Source: Amphritea japonica ATCC BAA-1530 (GTDB lineage: Bacteria; Pseudomonadota; Gammaproteobacteria; Pseudomonadales; Balneatricaceae). Taken from it: DNA of 64,000 nucleotides. The notes beneath the pieces were generated by a model that was not told the origin of the DNA, ran no database searches, and was given only the letters and a program-made list of their open reading frames with translations. Of this stretch, positions 26,560 through 36,493 are shown one piece after another. Location: the NCBI RefSeq assembly GCF_016592435.1, contig NZ_AP014545.1, positions 3,691,001 through 3,755,000 on the forward strand, written 5' to 3'. Position 1 is the first letter of the stretch; every line of letters starts with the position of its first letter. The translations under genes were made by a program, and so were the position numbers.

Positions 26560-28803
26560 TTATTCTAACCCGATAGACGATGCCGGCGCATCCGTTGTCG
26601 GTAAACTGATCGTGAAAATTGCACCACCCAGCGGATGGTTTGCAACACTCAGCTGGCCATTCATAGACTCAATAATACGATGTGAAATGGACAAACCCAG
26701 CCCTAGTCCCTGACCCGCTTTTTTAGTGGTATAAAAGGGTTCAAAAACCTTCCCCAATTCTGACTCGGGGATACCCGGCCCATGGTCACGAAACGAGATC
26801 AGCAGTCGTGACGGTTGTCGCTCTAACCCAATCTCTATCCATTTTTCTGACTGCCCCTCCATTGCCTGCAATGCATTACTAATTAAATTAACCACGACCT
26901 GTTCGAGTCGCAGCGTATCTCCAAGCACAAAAAACTGATCAAGTTTATTCGGCCATTCAATTTTGGCGTTAGCCTTATCCAGGCGGCCATACATGATCGA
27001 CATCGCGCCGTCTCGCACTGCTTTCAAACTAACTAATGCTGACTGACCGGTGGTTTTTCGGGAGAACTCTTTTAGCGGCGCGATAATCTTGGCCATCCGC
27101 TGAGTCAGACCGCTGATCTCACGCAGATTACTGTTAATAGGGTCCGTTTTCCCCATTTCCAAAAAAGACAGGGCATTATCGGTATAACTCCTAATCGCGG
27201 TAAGTGGCTGATTCAATTCATGGTTAATCCCCGCAGACATCTGCCCGATAACAGCCAGTTTAGCGGTTTGAATCAGCTCATTTTGCGTATTCTTATGCTC
27301 TTCTACTTCCTGCAGAAGACGGGCATTCGCCCGGGTTAGATCCTGGGTGCGCTCCGACACCCGGTATTCAAGCTGATCCCGGGCTTCTCGCAACTGTTCT
27401 TCATTCTCTTTACGTTCGGTAACATCATGGATAGTAACGACAAACCGACTGGCACTACTATCGGACATCCTACCGATGATTAATTCAATCGGAAATGCTG
27501 AACCATTAGCCCGTACACCGGACGCCTCGACCATCAGCTCAGCAGGCTGGCTCTCCTCGTTCTGATGGGAAATATGCTGCCAACAAACGGCCCGATCCTC
27601 CTGGCCGACCAGCTTGCTGAAATACTCCCCCGAGATAAAGTCAGCATGGTAACCAAACAGCTTTTCAGCGGTCGGATTAAATGACTCAATCAAGCCATGA
27701 GCATCCAGAGTAATCAATCCTGCGTGAGTATTATCGATTATCGCCCTTACCCTCGCCTCACTTCGCTCTAGCGATAGAGTCTGCTGACGTTTAAACCGGG
27801 CCCGTTCATGGGAAATTCTTCGCCGGGCCATCAAAAACAGAACAAGGAAGACCAGAGCACTGTAAATAAAACCCGCCAGTAAAGCGTTATTAATAACCCG
27901 ACGCTCTACCGACTTAAGATCCGCCAAAATCGAAACATTGAAACCGGCATCAGGCACCGTCCGTACCTGTTGCAGATATTGCCGGGTTTCGACCCCATCC
28001 AGAGCCCGGTTATCAATTCTATCCCCTTCTATCAAGGTGACTACTTCGCTGTTCAGAAGACGCTTTCGCTCCAGAATAGGCAGCGATGTTAGTTGATGAT
28101 CGCCGTAACGTAAGCTGGAAACAATTCTTTGCAAATCCGGCTGAGGGAGTGGCTCCAGTGTCCGAAACTTCCATTCCGAACGGGTGCTGATAAAGATAAC
28201 GCCATCCTCATCGGTCACCAGAATATCTGTCTGCGGATCATTCCAGTCGGTCTCAATATCATTGAGATCGATCTTAACCACGATGACGCCAAGAATATTC
28301 TCCCGGTATTTCACTGGATATGAGAAAAAGTATCCGCGTTTCTTAGAGGTTGTACCCAGCGCAAAATAACGCCCCTCTCTGCCCTCAAGTGCATCCCTGA
28401 AATAGGGCCGGAAGGAAAAGTTACGTCCCACGAACGTACTCTCCTGTGACCAGTTACTGGCCGCCAGGGTATTACCTTCGGTATCCATCAGATAGGTATC
28501 TGACGCTCCAATGGTCTGATTCACTTGTTCAAGATACAAATTTGCCCTAAACACCCCGTCGCTTTCAGGCAGCAGCAGGAGGTTCACAAGCTCTGAATGG
28601 GACGACAGTAATTTTGGCAGATCTTTATAGCGATCAAGCTCCTGTTGAAGACTCAAAACATAACGGTTCAAGTCTGCAGATGCACTTTGCTGAAGATCTT
28701 CAACCGCACGGGAGCGACTCATTGAGACCGTTTGGTAGATGACCAGCGCAAAGAGCCCTAGTAGCAACAATACCAGCAGTGGACGTAAACGTGTTTTTAT
28801 CAA
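26560..28803 (-). CDS. dctB: C4-dicarboxylate sensor histidine kinase DctB
   Basis: 747 residues: TM1 (8-28), a periplasmic double-PAS sensor of about 270 residues with the DctB-like SFRPYFRDALEGREGRYFALGTTSKKRGYFFS, and TM2 (about 305-325). A cytoplasmic PAS domain (about 345-465), absent from many rhizobial DctB proteins, comes next. A coiled coil is followed by HisKA with the phospho-His in GINHELNQPLTAIRSY and HATPase motifs NALQAM, DHGPGIP and GLGLGLSI. The start appears to be TTG at 28803. It phosphorylates DctD in response to external succinate-type acids, by family. Confidence 0.92.
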   Translation of the reverse strand: MIKTRLRPLLVLLLLGLFALVIYQTVSMSRSRAVEDLQQSASADLNRYVLSLQQELDRYKDLPKLLSSHSELVNLLLLPESDGVFRANLYLEQVNQTIGASDTYLMDTEGNTLAASNWSQESTFVGRNFSFRPYFRDALEGREGRYFALGTTSKKRGYFFSYPVKYRENILGVIVVKIDLNDIETDWNDPQTDILVTDEDGVIFISTRSEWKFRTLEPLPQPDLQRIVSSLRYGDHQLTSLPILERKRLLNSEVVTLIEGDRIDNRALDGVETRQYLQQVRTVPDAGFNVSILADLKSVERRVINNALLAGFIYSALVFLVLFLMARRRISHERARFKRQQTLSLERSEARVRAIIDNTHAGLITLDAHGLIESFNPTAEKLFGYHADFISGEYFSKLVGQEDRAVCWQHISHQNEESQPAELMVEASGVRANGSAFPIELIIGRMSDSSASRFVVTIHDVTERKENEEQLREARDQLEYRVSERTQDLTRANARLLQEVEEHKNTQNELIQTAKLAVIGQMSAGINHELNQPLTAIRSYTDNALSFLEMGKTDPINSNLREISGLTQRMAKIIAPLKEFSRKTTGQSALVSLKAVRDGAMSIMYGRLDKANAKIEWPNKLDQFFVLGDTLRLEQVVVNLISNALQAMEGQSEKWIEIGLERQPSRLLISFRDHGPGIPESELGKVFEPFYTTKKAGQGLGLGLSISHRIIESMNGQLSVANHPLGGAIFTISLPTTDAPASSIGLE

Positions 28804-29043
28804 ATAGCAGCCCGTAATACAATTACAAAAAGTTAAGATTGCTTTACTATTTCAGCTCATAAATCATTTAATATTCGGCAAAACACTACATTTCCTGTAA
28901 TATATTTACATAAATATTGGTTAAGCTTATGAATAGAGTATTAAGAGCTATTAAAATGATTGCTCTACCCGTAAGTTGTAATAGAAACGACCAATAAAGT
29001 CTAACAGGTAAAGCTGTTTCACCGCCCATCGGATAAACTTATC

Positions 29044-30483
29044 ATGCAAAAACGCACAAAAATTGTTGCTACTCTTGGCCCATCAACAGATAAACCGGGC
29101 GTACTCGATCAGCTGATCCGCTCAGGCGTTAACGTGGTACGACTCAACTTTTCCCATGGCAGCGCCGACGATCACCGCCAACGCGCTGCAGAAGTGCGCA
29201 AATTATCTCAACAATTAGCGATACCTGTCGCAATACTCGGTGATCTGCAGGGCCCAAAGATCCGCATCGCTCGCTTCAAAGATGATATCAAAATCAAGCT
29301 GGCGGTTGGTGATCACTTTGCACTCGACTCCGCACTGGATACCCATGCAGGAGACCAGACTCAGGTCGGCATCGACTATAAAGCACTTCCAGGGGATAGC
29401 CGCCCTGGCGATATACTGCTACTGGATGATGGCCGCGTGCAATTTAAAGTCCTCAATGTTCAGGCTACCCGGATTAACTGCGAAGTCATCATTGGCGGCC
29501 CTCTGTCCAACAACAAGGGTATTAATCGTCAAGGAGGCGGACTTTCAGCAGCAGCGCTGACCGATAAAGATAAACAAGACATACTGGTCGCCGCCGATAT
29601 TGATGCTGATTATATCGCGGTCTCCTTCCCTCGCAGCTCTGTCGATCTGATTGAAGCACGACAACTACTCGATCAAGCAGGCAGTAGCGCTGAGATTATT
29701 GCCAAGGTAGAGCGGGCAGAGACCGTCAGCTCTAATGAAGCGCTGGACGATATCATTCTGGCCTGCGATGGCGTTATGGTGGCCCGCGGCGACCTCGGCG
29801 TTGAGATCGGCGATGCGGAGCTGATCGGCGTGCAGAAACATATGATCAAAAGAGCACGGGAACTGAATCGCACCATTATTACCGCTACTCAGATGATGGA
29901 AACCATGATTCAGAATCCGATGCCAACCCGTGCAGAAGTATTCGATGTTGCTAACGCAATTCTTGATGGTACTGATGCCGTCATGCTGTCCGCAGAGACA
30001 GCCGCGGGAGACTACCCTGTTGAAGTTGTTCAGGCGATGACTAAGATCTGCCAGGGCGCAGAAAAACACCAGCTATCACGACCAGCACCCACAGGTATCA
30101 CTCAGCGTTGTGAACATATTGACGAAACTATCGCCCGCTCAGCCATGTATACCGCGAACCATCTTGTGGGGGTAAAAGCGATTATCTGCCTGACTGAATC
30201 CGGCTCAACCCCGCGCTGGATGTCACGTATTCGCTCTGGCCTGCCGATATTTGCGCTCACCAGAAATGAGCGCGCAATGCGGCGTATGGCGCTCTACCGT
30301 GGGGTAGAGCCCATGTTGTTTGATGGTACAGGTCTGGACGTTAAATCACTCAATAACCAGGTACTTGAGAGCCTGAAAGCAAAAGAGTTACTTTGCAGTG
30401 GTGATCTGGTTCTGCTTACCCGGGGCGCGATAATCGGCAGTGGTAATGGCACCAATTCAATGCAGGTACTGCAAGTACCCTGA
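29044..30483 (+). CDS. pyk: Pyruvate kinase
   Basis: 479 residues, cytoplasmic glycolytic enzyme making pyruvate and ATP from phosphoenolpyruvate and ADP. Diagnostic stretches: KIVATLGPSTDKPGVL, VVRLNFSHGS, the active-site IIAKVERAETV and MVARGDLGVEIG, and ITATQMMETMIQNPMPTRAE. Length equals type II (PykA-like) enzymes (about 480). Single gene, divergent from dctB, with an imperfect hairpin (30498-30526) after the stop. Confidence 0.97.
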   Translation: MQKRTKIVATLGPSTDKPGVLDQLIRSGVNVVRLNFSHGSADDHRQRAAEVRKLSQQLAIPVAILGDLQGPKIRIARFKDDIKIKLAVGDHFALDSALDTHAGDQTQVGIDYKALPGDSRPGDILLLDDGRVQFKVLNVQATRINCEVIIGGPLSNNKGINRQGGGLSAAALTDKDKQDILVAADIDADYIAVSFPRSSVDLIEARQLLDQAGSSAEIIAKVERAETVSSNEALDDIILACDGVMVARGDLGVEIGDAELIGVQKHMIKRARELNRTIITATQMMETMIQNPMPTRAEVFDVANAILDGTDAVMLSAETAAGDYPVEVVQAMTKICQGAEKHQLSRPAPTGITQRCEHIDETIARSAMYTANHLVGVKAIICLTESGSTPRWMSRIRSGLPIFALTRNERAMRRMALYRGVEPMLFDGTGLDVKSLNNQVLESLKAKELLCSGDLVLLTRGAIIGSGNGTNSMQVLQVP

Positions 30484-30497
30484 TCCTTCTCAGAGCC

Positions 30498-30526
30498 GCA
30501 GCCGAATAAGCCTCTTGTCCGGCTGC
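30498..30526 (+). terminator. Probable pyk terminator
   Basis: GCAGCCG and CGGCTGC stem with a 15-base loop followed by a CT-rich, T-containing tail; weaker than the others in this window. Confidence 0.5.
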
Positions 30527-30593
30527 CTCTCCTTTTCTATCGAAAACCCTGATTCCTCATATCTGTAGGTATCACGTTGAGCAAAGGCTACGC

Positions 30594-30599
30594 TATAAT
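30594..30599 (+). promoter_or_regulatory. Possible -10 box of gshA
   Basis: TATAAT, 34 bases before the gshA GTG start. No convincing -35 hexamer at the standard distance. Confidence 0.35.
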
Positions 30600-30632
30600 A
30601 GCGCTCTTTTTCCCTGGTAAAGGTATCCTGAC

Positions 30633-32198
30633 GTGTCTGAGGCACTAAAACAGAATCTGAAATTACTTACTGAGAACGGCCAGATTCTGGCGCTCGACGG
30701 TATCCTTCATGGCATCGAGAAAGAAGGTCTGCGAGTTGATACTCAAGGTTCGATCAGCCAGACTGACCACCCTGCTACACTGGGATCTGCCCTGACTCAC
30801 AGCCATATCACCACCGACTACTCTGAAGCGCTGCTAGAATTTATTACGCCCGCATTCAAAGAGTCTGGGGACGCCCTCAATTTTCTACAACAGTTGCATA
30901 GCTATACCTATCAGCAGCTGGGAGAAGAGGAACTCTGGAGTGCCAGTATGCCCTGCCATATTGCCGGAGAGAGCGCTATCCAGATCGCTCATTTCGGTAG
31001 CTCTAATGTTGGCCGACTAAAATATATTTATCGCGTGGGGCTTGAGCATCGTTATGGAAAAATGATGCAGGCAATTGCAGGTATTCACTATAACTTTTCT
31101 TTACCGGAAACCCTCTGGCCAGTGCTACGGGAACTTCAAGGCAGTCAGGAAAGCCTTCAGCAGTTTCGCTCGTCCGGCTATTTTAAACTGATTCGGAACT
31201 TCCGCCGTTCATCATGGTTGCTGCTCTATCTGTTTGGTGCATCGCCTGCTCTTTCCTCCAGCTTTATGTGCGGCCAAAAACACGATCTGGATGTCTGGGA
31301 TGAGAAGACGCTCTACCGGCCTTATGCAACATCATTGCGCATGAGTGATCTGGGCTATTCCAATAAGGCTCAGGCAGAGTTGAATATCTGTTTCAATCAC
31401 CTCGACACCTATATCCACACTCTGACCCAGGCGATTAACACCCCTTACCCTGCGTATGACAAACTGGGTGTTAAGACCGCAGAAGGGTATAAGCAGCTGA
31501 ATAACTGTGTTCTGCAAATCGAAAATGAATACTACAGCGATATTCGCCCTAAACGGGTAGCCCTGTCCGGAGAAAAGCCGATACACGCTCTACATGAGCG
31601 CGGTGTAGAATATATCGAAGTGCGCAATACCGATATCAACCCTCTGCTTCCCCTGGGTATCGATCAGCTGCAGTCAGATTTCCTTGATGCCTTTTTGGTG
31701 ACCTGCCTGTTATCAGACCCCAGCGAAGTATCAAATAAGGAATGTGAGTTAATCGATCAGAACAACAGTCTGATCGTTAACCGAGGGCGTGAGCCAGGCC
31801 TGACACTGACTAAAAATGATCAGCAACTGACGGTACCTGAATGGGGTAACCAGCTATTGACGGACATTCAACAGACCGCTGTTGTTTTGGATGAAATCGC
31901 CGGAAATTCCCGCTATTCAGATGCTGTCGCTGCACAACAAGCAAAATTGAACGATCCGAAACTGACGCCTTCCGCACAGATTCTTGAAGCGATGCAGACA
32001 TCCGGGCTCGACTATGAAGCCTTTATTCTGCAACAGAGCCGAAAGCACCGTAATAACATCATCAATGTAGGGATAAGCTCTGAGCAGCAGGCTTATCTTG
32101 ACCAATTAACGGTTAGTTCAAAAGAAGAACAGGCTCAGATTGAAATGAGTGATACGCAGAATTTTGATAATTATCTGGCGGACTATCTTTCTCAATGA
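30633..32198 (+). CDS. gshA: Glutamate-cysteine ligase
   Basis: 521 residues, the first enzyme of glutathione synthesis, joining glutamate and cysteine with ATP. It belongs to the proteobacterial GshA family: GIEKEGLRVDTQGSIS (metal and ATP site), LTHSHITTDYSEALLEFITP, GIHYNFSLPE and YIEVRNTDINPLLPLGI. Length matches E. coli GshA (518). Start codon is GTG at 30633, preceded by AAAGG at a suitable distance. Followed by a bidirectional terminator. Confidence 0.97.
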   Translation: MSEALKQNLKLLTENGQILALDGILHGIEKEGLRVDTQGSISQTDHPATLGSALTHSHITTDYSEALLEFITPAFKESGDALNFLQQLHSYTYQQLGEEELWSASMPCHIAGESAIQIAHFGSSNVGRLKYIYRVGLEHRYGKMMQAIAGIHYNFSLPETLWPVLRELQGSQESLQQFRSSGYFKLIRNFRRSSWLLLYLFGASPALSSSFMCGQKHDLDVWDEKTLYRPYATSLRMSDLGYSNKAQAELNICFNHLDTYIHTLTQAINTPYPAYDKLGVKTAEGYKQLNNCVLQIENEYYSDIRPKRVALSGEKPIHALHERGVEYIEVRNTDINPLLPLGIDQLQSDFLDAFLVTCLLSDPSEVSNKECELIDQNNSLIVNRGREPGLTLTKNDQQLTVPEWGNQLLTDIQQTAVVLDEIAGNSRYSDAVAAQQAKLNDPKLTPSAQILEAMQTSGLDYEAFILQQSRKHRNNIINVGISSEQQAYLDQLTVSSKEEQAQIEMSDTQNFDNYLADYLSQ

Positions 32199-32222
32199 CT
32201 CACTCGTAAAGTATGCACTGCT

Positions 32223-32251
32223 AAAAAAACCCGCTATGCGGGTTTTTTTAT
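32223..32251. terminator. Bidirectional terminator, gshA and fliL-like gene
   Basis: AACCCGC-TAT-GCGGGTT between seven A and seven T, between convergent stops. Confidence 0.9.
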
Positions 32252-32258
32252 AATCAGC

Positions 32259-32666
32259 TCACTGCAAAACAAAACTGGTAAAGAACAGATCCGCTACAAA
32301 AGCTTCGCCTTCTTCAGCCAATAGCACTTGCTGTACCTTTCCCAGGGCCTCCTGAGCCAGTAAGTGCTGAGCATCCACCGTTTTGAGCTGCTCCTCCTCT
32401 TTCGAACTCAACAGCATCAAAATCTCATGTCTCACTTCAGGCTTATGATAGTTCACTGCATGATGGGCTGCTGAGCTAGTCACCTGAATCGTAATTTCAC
32501 ATTTCAAAAATCGCAGTTTCCCCGGACTAACAAAATTTGAGACGAAGGGCTTCAACTCAATATAGTTTACATAATCATCTTCCGCGCCCTCGACAGGCTC
32601 ATCTGCAGCCCAGGCAGGCTGTATCAGCGCTCCCAGAAACACCATCAGCAATAAACGTTTTAACAT
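32259..32666 (-). CDS. FliL-like exported protein, solitary
   Basis: 135 residues with a typical cleavable signal peptide (MLKRLLLMVFLGALIQPAWA, cut after AWA) and a domain resembling the FliL periplasmic (SPFH-like) region: YIELKPFVSNFVSPGKLRFLKCEI and the C-terminal VADLFFTSFVLQ. Flagellar FliL is normally membrane-anchored and encoded with fliM/fliN; here no flagellar gene is near. The protein may therefore be secreted to the periplasm and serve another purpose. Similar orphan FliL-like genes occur in marine gammaproteobacteria. Confidence 0.72.
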   Translation of the reverse strand: MLKRLLLMVFLGALIQPAWAADEPVEGAEDDYVNYIELKPFVSNFVSPGKLRFLKCEITIQVTSSAAHHAVNYHKPEVRHEILMLLSSKEEEQLKTVDAQHLLAQEALGKVQQVLLAEEGEAFVADLFFTSFVLQ

Positions 32667-32895
32667 TATTCAACTTCCTAACCGGGTTATAAAGATGCGT
32701 TCGATCTCAAAACAACGAATTAATCATAGAGTTAGCTCTATTTGTACCATCTTTGAACAAAAATATCAGCGCCCACCCCCTAAGTTTGAGTAACCTCAAC
32801 GGAAACGACTTCAGCTATTGCCTAGTTCACAGCGATAGGATTAGTATTGAGAGCAAGCAGTCTCGAGTACTGTTTTTATAATAAGGAGGCCCGCT

Positions 32896-33378
32896 ATGCT
32901 AGAAAAATGCCGAAACGCCCAGGAACGCTGGGGAGGTGTCAGCGATATAATAGATAGCTGGCTCGAAGAACGTCAGAGACTCATCAGCACCTTTGTCGCG
33001 CTACCACAACAGAACGCCGATGAAGCCCTGAAAGAACACATTCAGGAGTTCTCTCAGCTGATGATGGACTATATATCGTCCGGTCACTTTGAAGTCTATG
33101 AACAACTGCTGAAAGAGGGCAGTGAGTTCAATGACGGTAGTCTGGAAACTGCGCAGGAACTATTTCCCCGCATTCAAACCAGCACCGATGCCGCACTGGA
33201 CTTCAATGATCTGTATTCAAGCTTTGAAGGACAAACGTTGCAAGAGATGCACGAACTTACCTGTCAGCTGTCCTCATTAGGCGAATCACTGGAGGAACGC
33301 TTTGCCCTCGAGGACAAGATGATCGAGGTTCTGCATACAGCTCATCGTGAGCAAGTGTTCGCTGAAACTCAGGCATAA
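32896..33378 (+). CDS. rsd: Rsd/AlgQ family sigma-70 regulator
   Basis: 160 residues of the all-helical Rsd/AlgQ family: CRNAQERWGGVSDIIDSWL and ERQRLISTFVAL near the N-terminus are typical. Members bind domain 4 of sigma-70 and shift RNA polymerase toward alternative sigma factors in stationary phase; AlgQ affects alginate and virulence genes in Pseudomonas. The ribosome-binding site AAGGAGG lies 8 bases upstream of the ATG. Whether it is closer to Rsd or AlgQ cannot be told by eye. Relevant to a window with several sigma-54 promoters. Confidence 0.88.
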   Translation: MLEKCRNAQERWGGVSDIIDSWLEERQRLISTFVALPQQNADEALKEHIQEFSQLMMDYISSGHFEVYEQLLKEGSEFNDGSLETAQELFPRIQTSTDAALDFNDLYSSFEGQTLQEMHELTCQLSSLGESLEERFALEDKMIEVLHTAHREQVFAETQA

Positions 33379-33424
33379 TCCAACACTGTTGCTAAACCGC
33401 CTATATTGATTGCAGGGAAACGTT

Positions 33425-34405
33425 ATGAATAACAGGCTGGGCGCTTTTGGTTGCGCACTGGTAGCCACCGCAGTACTTACTGGCTGTAGTGGAGGTGATA
33501 AACCCACAAAGCATGTCGAGTATGCCTTGCAAGGTGCATATTCAGCCTCGATTTCCCCCTCGGCTCGCTACGCCGCTATCGGCTCTTTCAATCATGGTGG
33601 CAGTCTTTGGAGTCTGGCCGATCATGAACGGTTGTATAACTGGAACCATCGGGCGGGAGATTATAGTCTTATCGCCGCCAGTGCATTCTCTCCTGACGAA
33701 CTATACGCAGCAACCGCCAACCAACAAGACTTAGTACTGTGGAACCTAAGTAACGGTCAGCCGGAGGGGTTCTGGAGTTCCCCGGCAGAAATTCTGGCGA
33801 TGGATCTTTCCCCTAACGGCAATTATGCCCTACTGGGGCTGGCCGACCACACGGCGGTCTATTTTGACGTCAAACGTGGCGGTGTTATGCAAACCTTTCG
33901 CCACAATGCACGGGTAAAGTCCGTCGATCTGAGCGAAGATGCTTTACTGGCATTAACCGGCGATGATGAGTACAACGCGCAGCTCTGGGATGTGCAGAGC
34001 AACAAAGTTATCCACAGCCTGAAACTCGGCAACATCGTTGACACCGTTGCTCTCTCCCCCAGTAAGCAACTTGCGTTTAGCTCTGGTAGCCTCGATCGCG
34101 CGCTGATCTGGAGCACCCAGGACGGTGAAGTACTACATACCCTATCAGACAACCGGGATCTGTTCGGCAGACGTCTGAGCTTCCTCTCAGCACGATTCTC
34201 AGCAGACAGCAGCCGACTCCTCACCGGCACCGCCTCAGGCTCCGTCCAGCTATGGGATACCGGCAGCGGCACCATGTTACGCAGCTGGGAGGTCCATAAA
34301 CGCGACCCGTACGGGCCTACCAGTACCGGGGTGTATTCGGTTGGTTTTGGCAACGGGGTATATTACGCGATCGGGTCTAACGGAATTATTAATGAGCTTA
34401 AGTAG
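33425..34405 (+). CDS. WD40-repeat lipoprotein
   Basis: 326 residues with a lipoprotein signal peptide (lipobox LTGC, mature Cys near residue 21). The rest is a beta-propeller of about six to seven WD40-like blades; clear blade ends are LWSLADH, LWNLSNG, LWDVQSN, IWSTQDG and LWDTGSG. Each blade starts with an S-P-S/N-x-x-x-A/L pattern. It is expected in the envelope, probably as a protein-protein scaffold. ATG at 33425 follows CAGGGAAACG; a TTG five codons earlier is unlikely. It lies 46 bases after rsd and may be co-transcribed. Partner unknown. Confidence 0.8.
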   Translation: MNNRLGAFGCALVATAVLTGCSGGDKPTKHVEYALQGAYSASISPSARYAAIGSFNHGGSLWSLADHERLYNWNHRAGDYSLIAASAFSPDELYAATANQQDLVLWNLSNGQPEGFWSSPAEILAMDLSPNGNYALLGLADHTAVYFDVKRGGVMQTFRHNARVKSVDLSEDALLALTGDDEYNAQLWDVQSNKVIHSLKLGNIVDTVALSPSKQLAFSSGSLDRALIWSTQDGEVLHTLSDNRDLFGRRLSFLSARFSADSSRLLTGTASGSVQLWDTGSGTMLRSWEVHKRDPYGPTSTGVYSVGFGNGVYYAIGSNGIINELK

Positions 34406-34434
34406 CCCGTTCAGATGCTTTAGTTATTAACAGG

Positions 34435-34482
34435 CCCTATATCATATGATAATTCGCTTGCTAGAAAAGCGACAATATAGGG
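34435..34482 (+). terminator. Nested hairpin after the WD40 gene
   Basis: Outer arms CCCTATAT and ATATAGGG enclose an inner TCGCTT/AAGCGA hairpin, followed by GTTTATTG. It may end the rsd-WD40 transcript. The remaining gap to 34683 shows no gene. Confidence 0.4.
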
Positions 34483-34683
34483 TTTATTGATAGTGGCTGT
34501 AGTATTTCCGCTTTCAGCCTAGAAACGATACGCACATCGCTAAAACTCTTCTGTATTCCTCAAAAAGCCAAAATCTGGCAACATCTCTGCCTCTGAGAGG
34601 GTTGAGCCAAAGTAACAATTCTGAACAAAAGCACTGCATATCAATTCAAGCTTTATATACACTTGTACACCCTGCTTACAGAA

Positions 34684-35703
34684 CTAAGCAGTGAATATCT
34701 GGCAACAGTTCTTACCTTTTTTCTTAGCGATATAAAGTGCTATATCTGCTTGTTTGAATAGATCAGTTTTATTCAGTGCTTCAGTTTTCAACGATGCGAC
34801 TCCAATACTGACAGTGATTGCGCTAGCAGCATCTAAGACATCATGCTTGACGTCTAATAACCTGACATTCTTTCTTATTCTTTCTGCAACGGTTAATGCA
34901 GCGCTGCCCTCTGTCGAGGGTAATAATACGACAAATTCCTCACCACCAAATCGCGCAGCAAAATCGGTTTCTCTCAGCAGAGAGGACTTTATCGTTTGCG
35001 CGATACGCGTTAGTACAACGTCACCAAAATCATGCCCATACTTATCATTGTATTCTTTGAAGCAGTCTACATCGATTATCAAAAAAGAAAGGGACTCACT
35101 ATTTCGTTTGGCAGTTGCCACATTCTCTGTCAGGCGCCTTTCATAGGCATGTCGGTTTGCTATGGTCGTTAAGCTATCTGTTTCACTGATGATCAACAAC
35201 TCTTCAACTGCTTTTTCTAACTCAAGGGTTCGACTTTTAACCCGAGCCTCAAGCTCGTGATTCAGTTCTTGTATTTCAATATTTACTTGCTTTTGCTCAG
35301 TAATATCGACCGATACAACCATGAAATAATCGATCTGATCGTTATAGTCATTATGGTCATTGATCGGAACGATGGTCGAATGAAACCACAGAACATTCCC
35401 GTCAATATCTACCACCGAGCCTTCATGAATCACTATTTCAGTAGTATCCCGTGCCTTTATCAGACTTTTGGTCATTTCATCACGAAATAGTTGAGGATAG
35501 AACTCTAGTGGATATGGTTTCCCGTAATACTCGGTAATGTCATCAATACGAAGACCCGTGATACCAGCAGAGCTCATATATTGTAGATGAAATTCTAAAT
35601 CCACTATTTTTGTGCATACTGGGGAGTGCTCAATCCATGCTGTGCTTTGCTTTTCAGAGAACCACAATAGATCTTGTCTCTTTTTAAAATCAATAACTGA
35701 CAT
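34684..35703 (-). CDS. PAS-GGDEF diguanylate cyclase
   Basis: 339 residues, soluble. An N-terminal PAS domain (about 25-145, VDGN-type core) is followed by a short coiled coil (about 145-170, ELNHELEARVKSRTLELE) and a GGDEF domain (about 175-339) with an active-site GGEEF and an RETD inhibitory site five residues before it. So it should be an active cyclase producing cyclic di-GMP, subject to product inhibition. The PAS ligand is unknown. Monocistronic by spacing. Cyclic di-GMP usually promotes biofilm matrix production, which connects in theme with the fap-like operon. Confidence 0.9.
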   Translation of the reverse strand: MSVIDFKKRQDLLWFSEKQSTAWIEHSPVCTKIVDLEFHLQYMSSAGITGLRIDDITEYYGKPYPLEFYPQLFRDEMTKSLIKARDTTEIVIHEGSVVDIDGNVLWFHSTIVPINDHNDYNDQIDYFMVVSVDITEQKQVNIEIQELNHELEARVKSRTLELEKAVEELLIISETDSLTTIANRHAYERRLTENVATAKRNSESLSFLIIDVDCFKEYNDKYGHDFGDVVLTRIAQTIKSSLLRETDFAARFGGEEFVVLLPSTEGSAALTVAERIRKNVRLLDVKHDVLDAASAITVSIGVASLKTEALNKTDLFKQADIALYIAKKKGKNCCQIFTA

Positions 35704-36142
35704 AAGCTCCCTTTTCTTAGTAACGCCTTCACTCTTGTGCAGAAGACATCATACTCAGACTAACATCTCTGTCTGTAATCCAATATATTAACCCCCTTAT
35801 AACGCCCCCCAAGACCTATTACCACAGATCTGAATGAGATCTGTCTAAGCACGTTTCACTAGAAGACTAATACCCATTAGAACCACAGAATAAAGCAATC
35901 CATCTCCGCCTTTATTTTGTATAAGTCTCTCAGCGAAGACAACTAAAACAGATTAAAATCAATAAGTTACAGTTATCTGCAAATATCTCGATACTCTATA
36001 GAGACAGTTTTCTTCTAAACAAACAAAAATTATAGCCCTAACATATTGATATATATACATTAATCAACATTGGCATAAAGACTGCTTTACAGAAGTTATC
36101 AATAACAAAACCTTTGCTAATTTAAATCAAGGAGCTTCAACT
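35704..36142. other. AT-rich gap
   Basis: 439 bases without a gene. One perfect inverted repeat, ACAGATC-N7-GATCTGT (35824-35844), could be an operator for the cyclase. A clear AAGGAGC ribosome-binding site for the EF-hand gene lies at its right end. Confidence 0.5.
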
Positions 36143-36367
36143 ATGAACATCAAAACCCTATGCGCCATCGCCCTGACAACTGTATCTGCCACTACTTTTG
36201 CCGGTGAGATGCCAGACTTTCAAACCGTCGATATTAACGCTGATGGCGCGATCAGTCTGGAAGAAGCGAAAAGCGTTGAAGGTCTTGAAGCCGCTTTTGT
36301 AACAGCGGATATTGATAAAGACGGACAGCTGAACGAAGCGGAATACGAAGAAGTTTCTCGCGGCTAA
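36143..36367 (+). CDS. Small exported EF-hand calcium-binding protein
   Basis: 74 residues: signal peptide (cleavage after TFAG/TTFA, near residue 20) and a pair of EF-hand loops, DINADGAISLEE (about 31-42) and DIDKDGQLNEAE (about 56-67), each with Asp/Asn at positions 1, 3 and 5 and Glu at 12. It should bind two calcium ions in the periplasm or outside. Function unknown; short EF-hand proteins of this type are common in marine gammaproteobacteria. Terminator directly downstream. Confidence 0.85.
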   Translation: MNIKTLCAIALTTVSATTFAGEMPDFQTVDINADGAISLEEAKSVEGLEAAFVTADIDKDGQLNEAEYEEVSRG

Positions 36368-36414
36368 TTTGTTTCTGCGCGTCGGCTTTTCTAATACGAT
36401 GCGTTTTAGCCATT

Positions 36415-36443
36415 AAAAAACCGCCCTAAGGGGCGGTTTTTTT
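36415..36443. terminator. Terminator of the EF-hand gene and possibly aapP
   Basis: AACCGCCC-TAA-GGGGCGGTT stem between A and T runs, 48 bases after the EF-hand stop; the A run on its left makes it usable from the opposite strand too. Confidence 0.88.
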
Positions 36444-36493
36444 CATCCTTTTTATCGCCGTACAAGTCATTCAACAGCGTCTTATCGCTCTTG

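Noticed and set aside
32700..32890. Possible riboswitch before rsd
   Set aside because: No conserved aptamer features could be recognised; only a normal leader with AAGGAGG.
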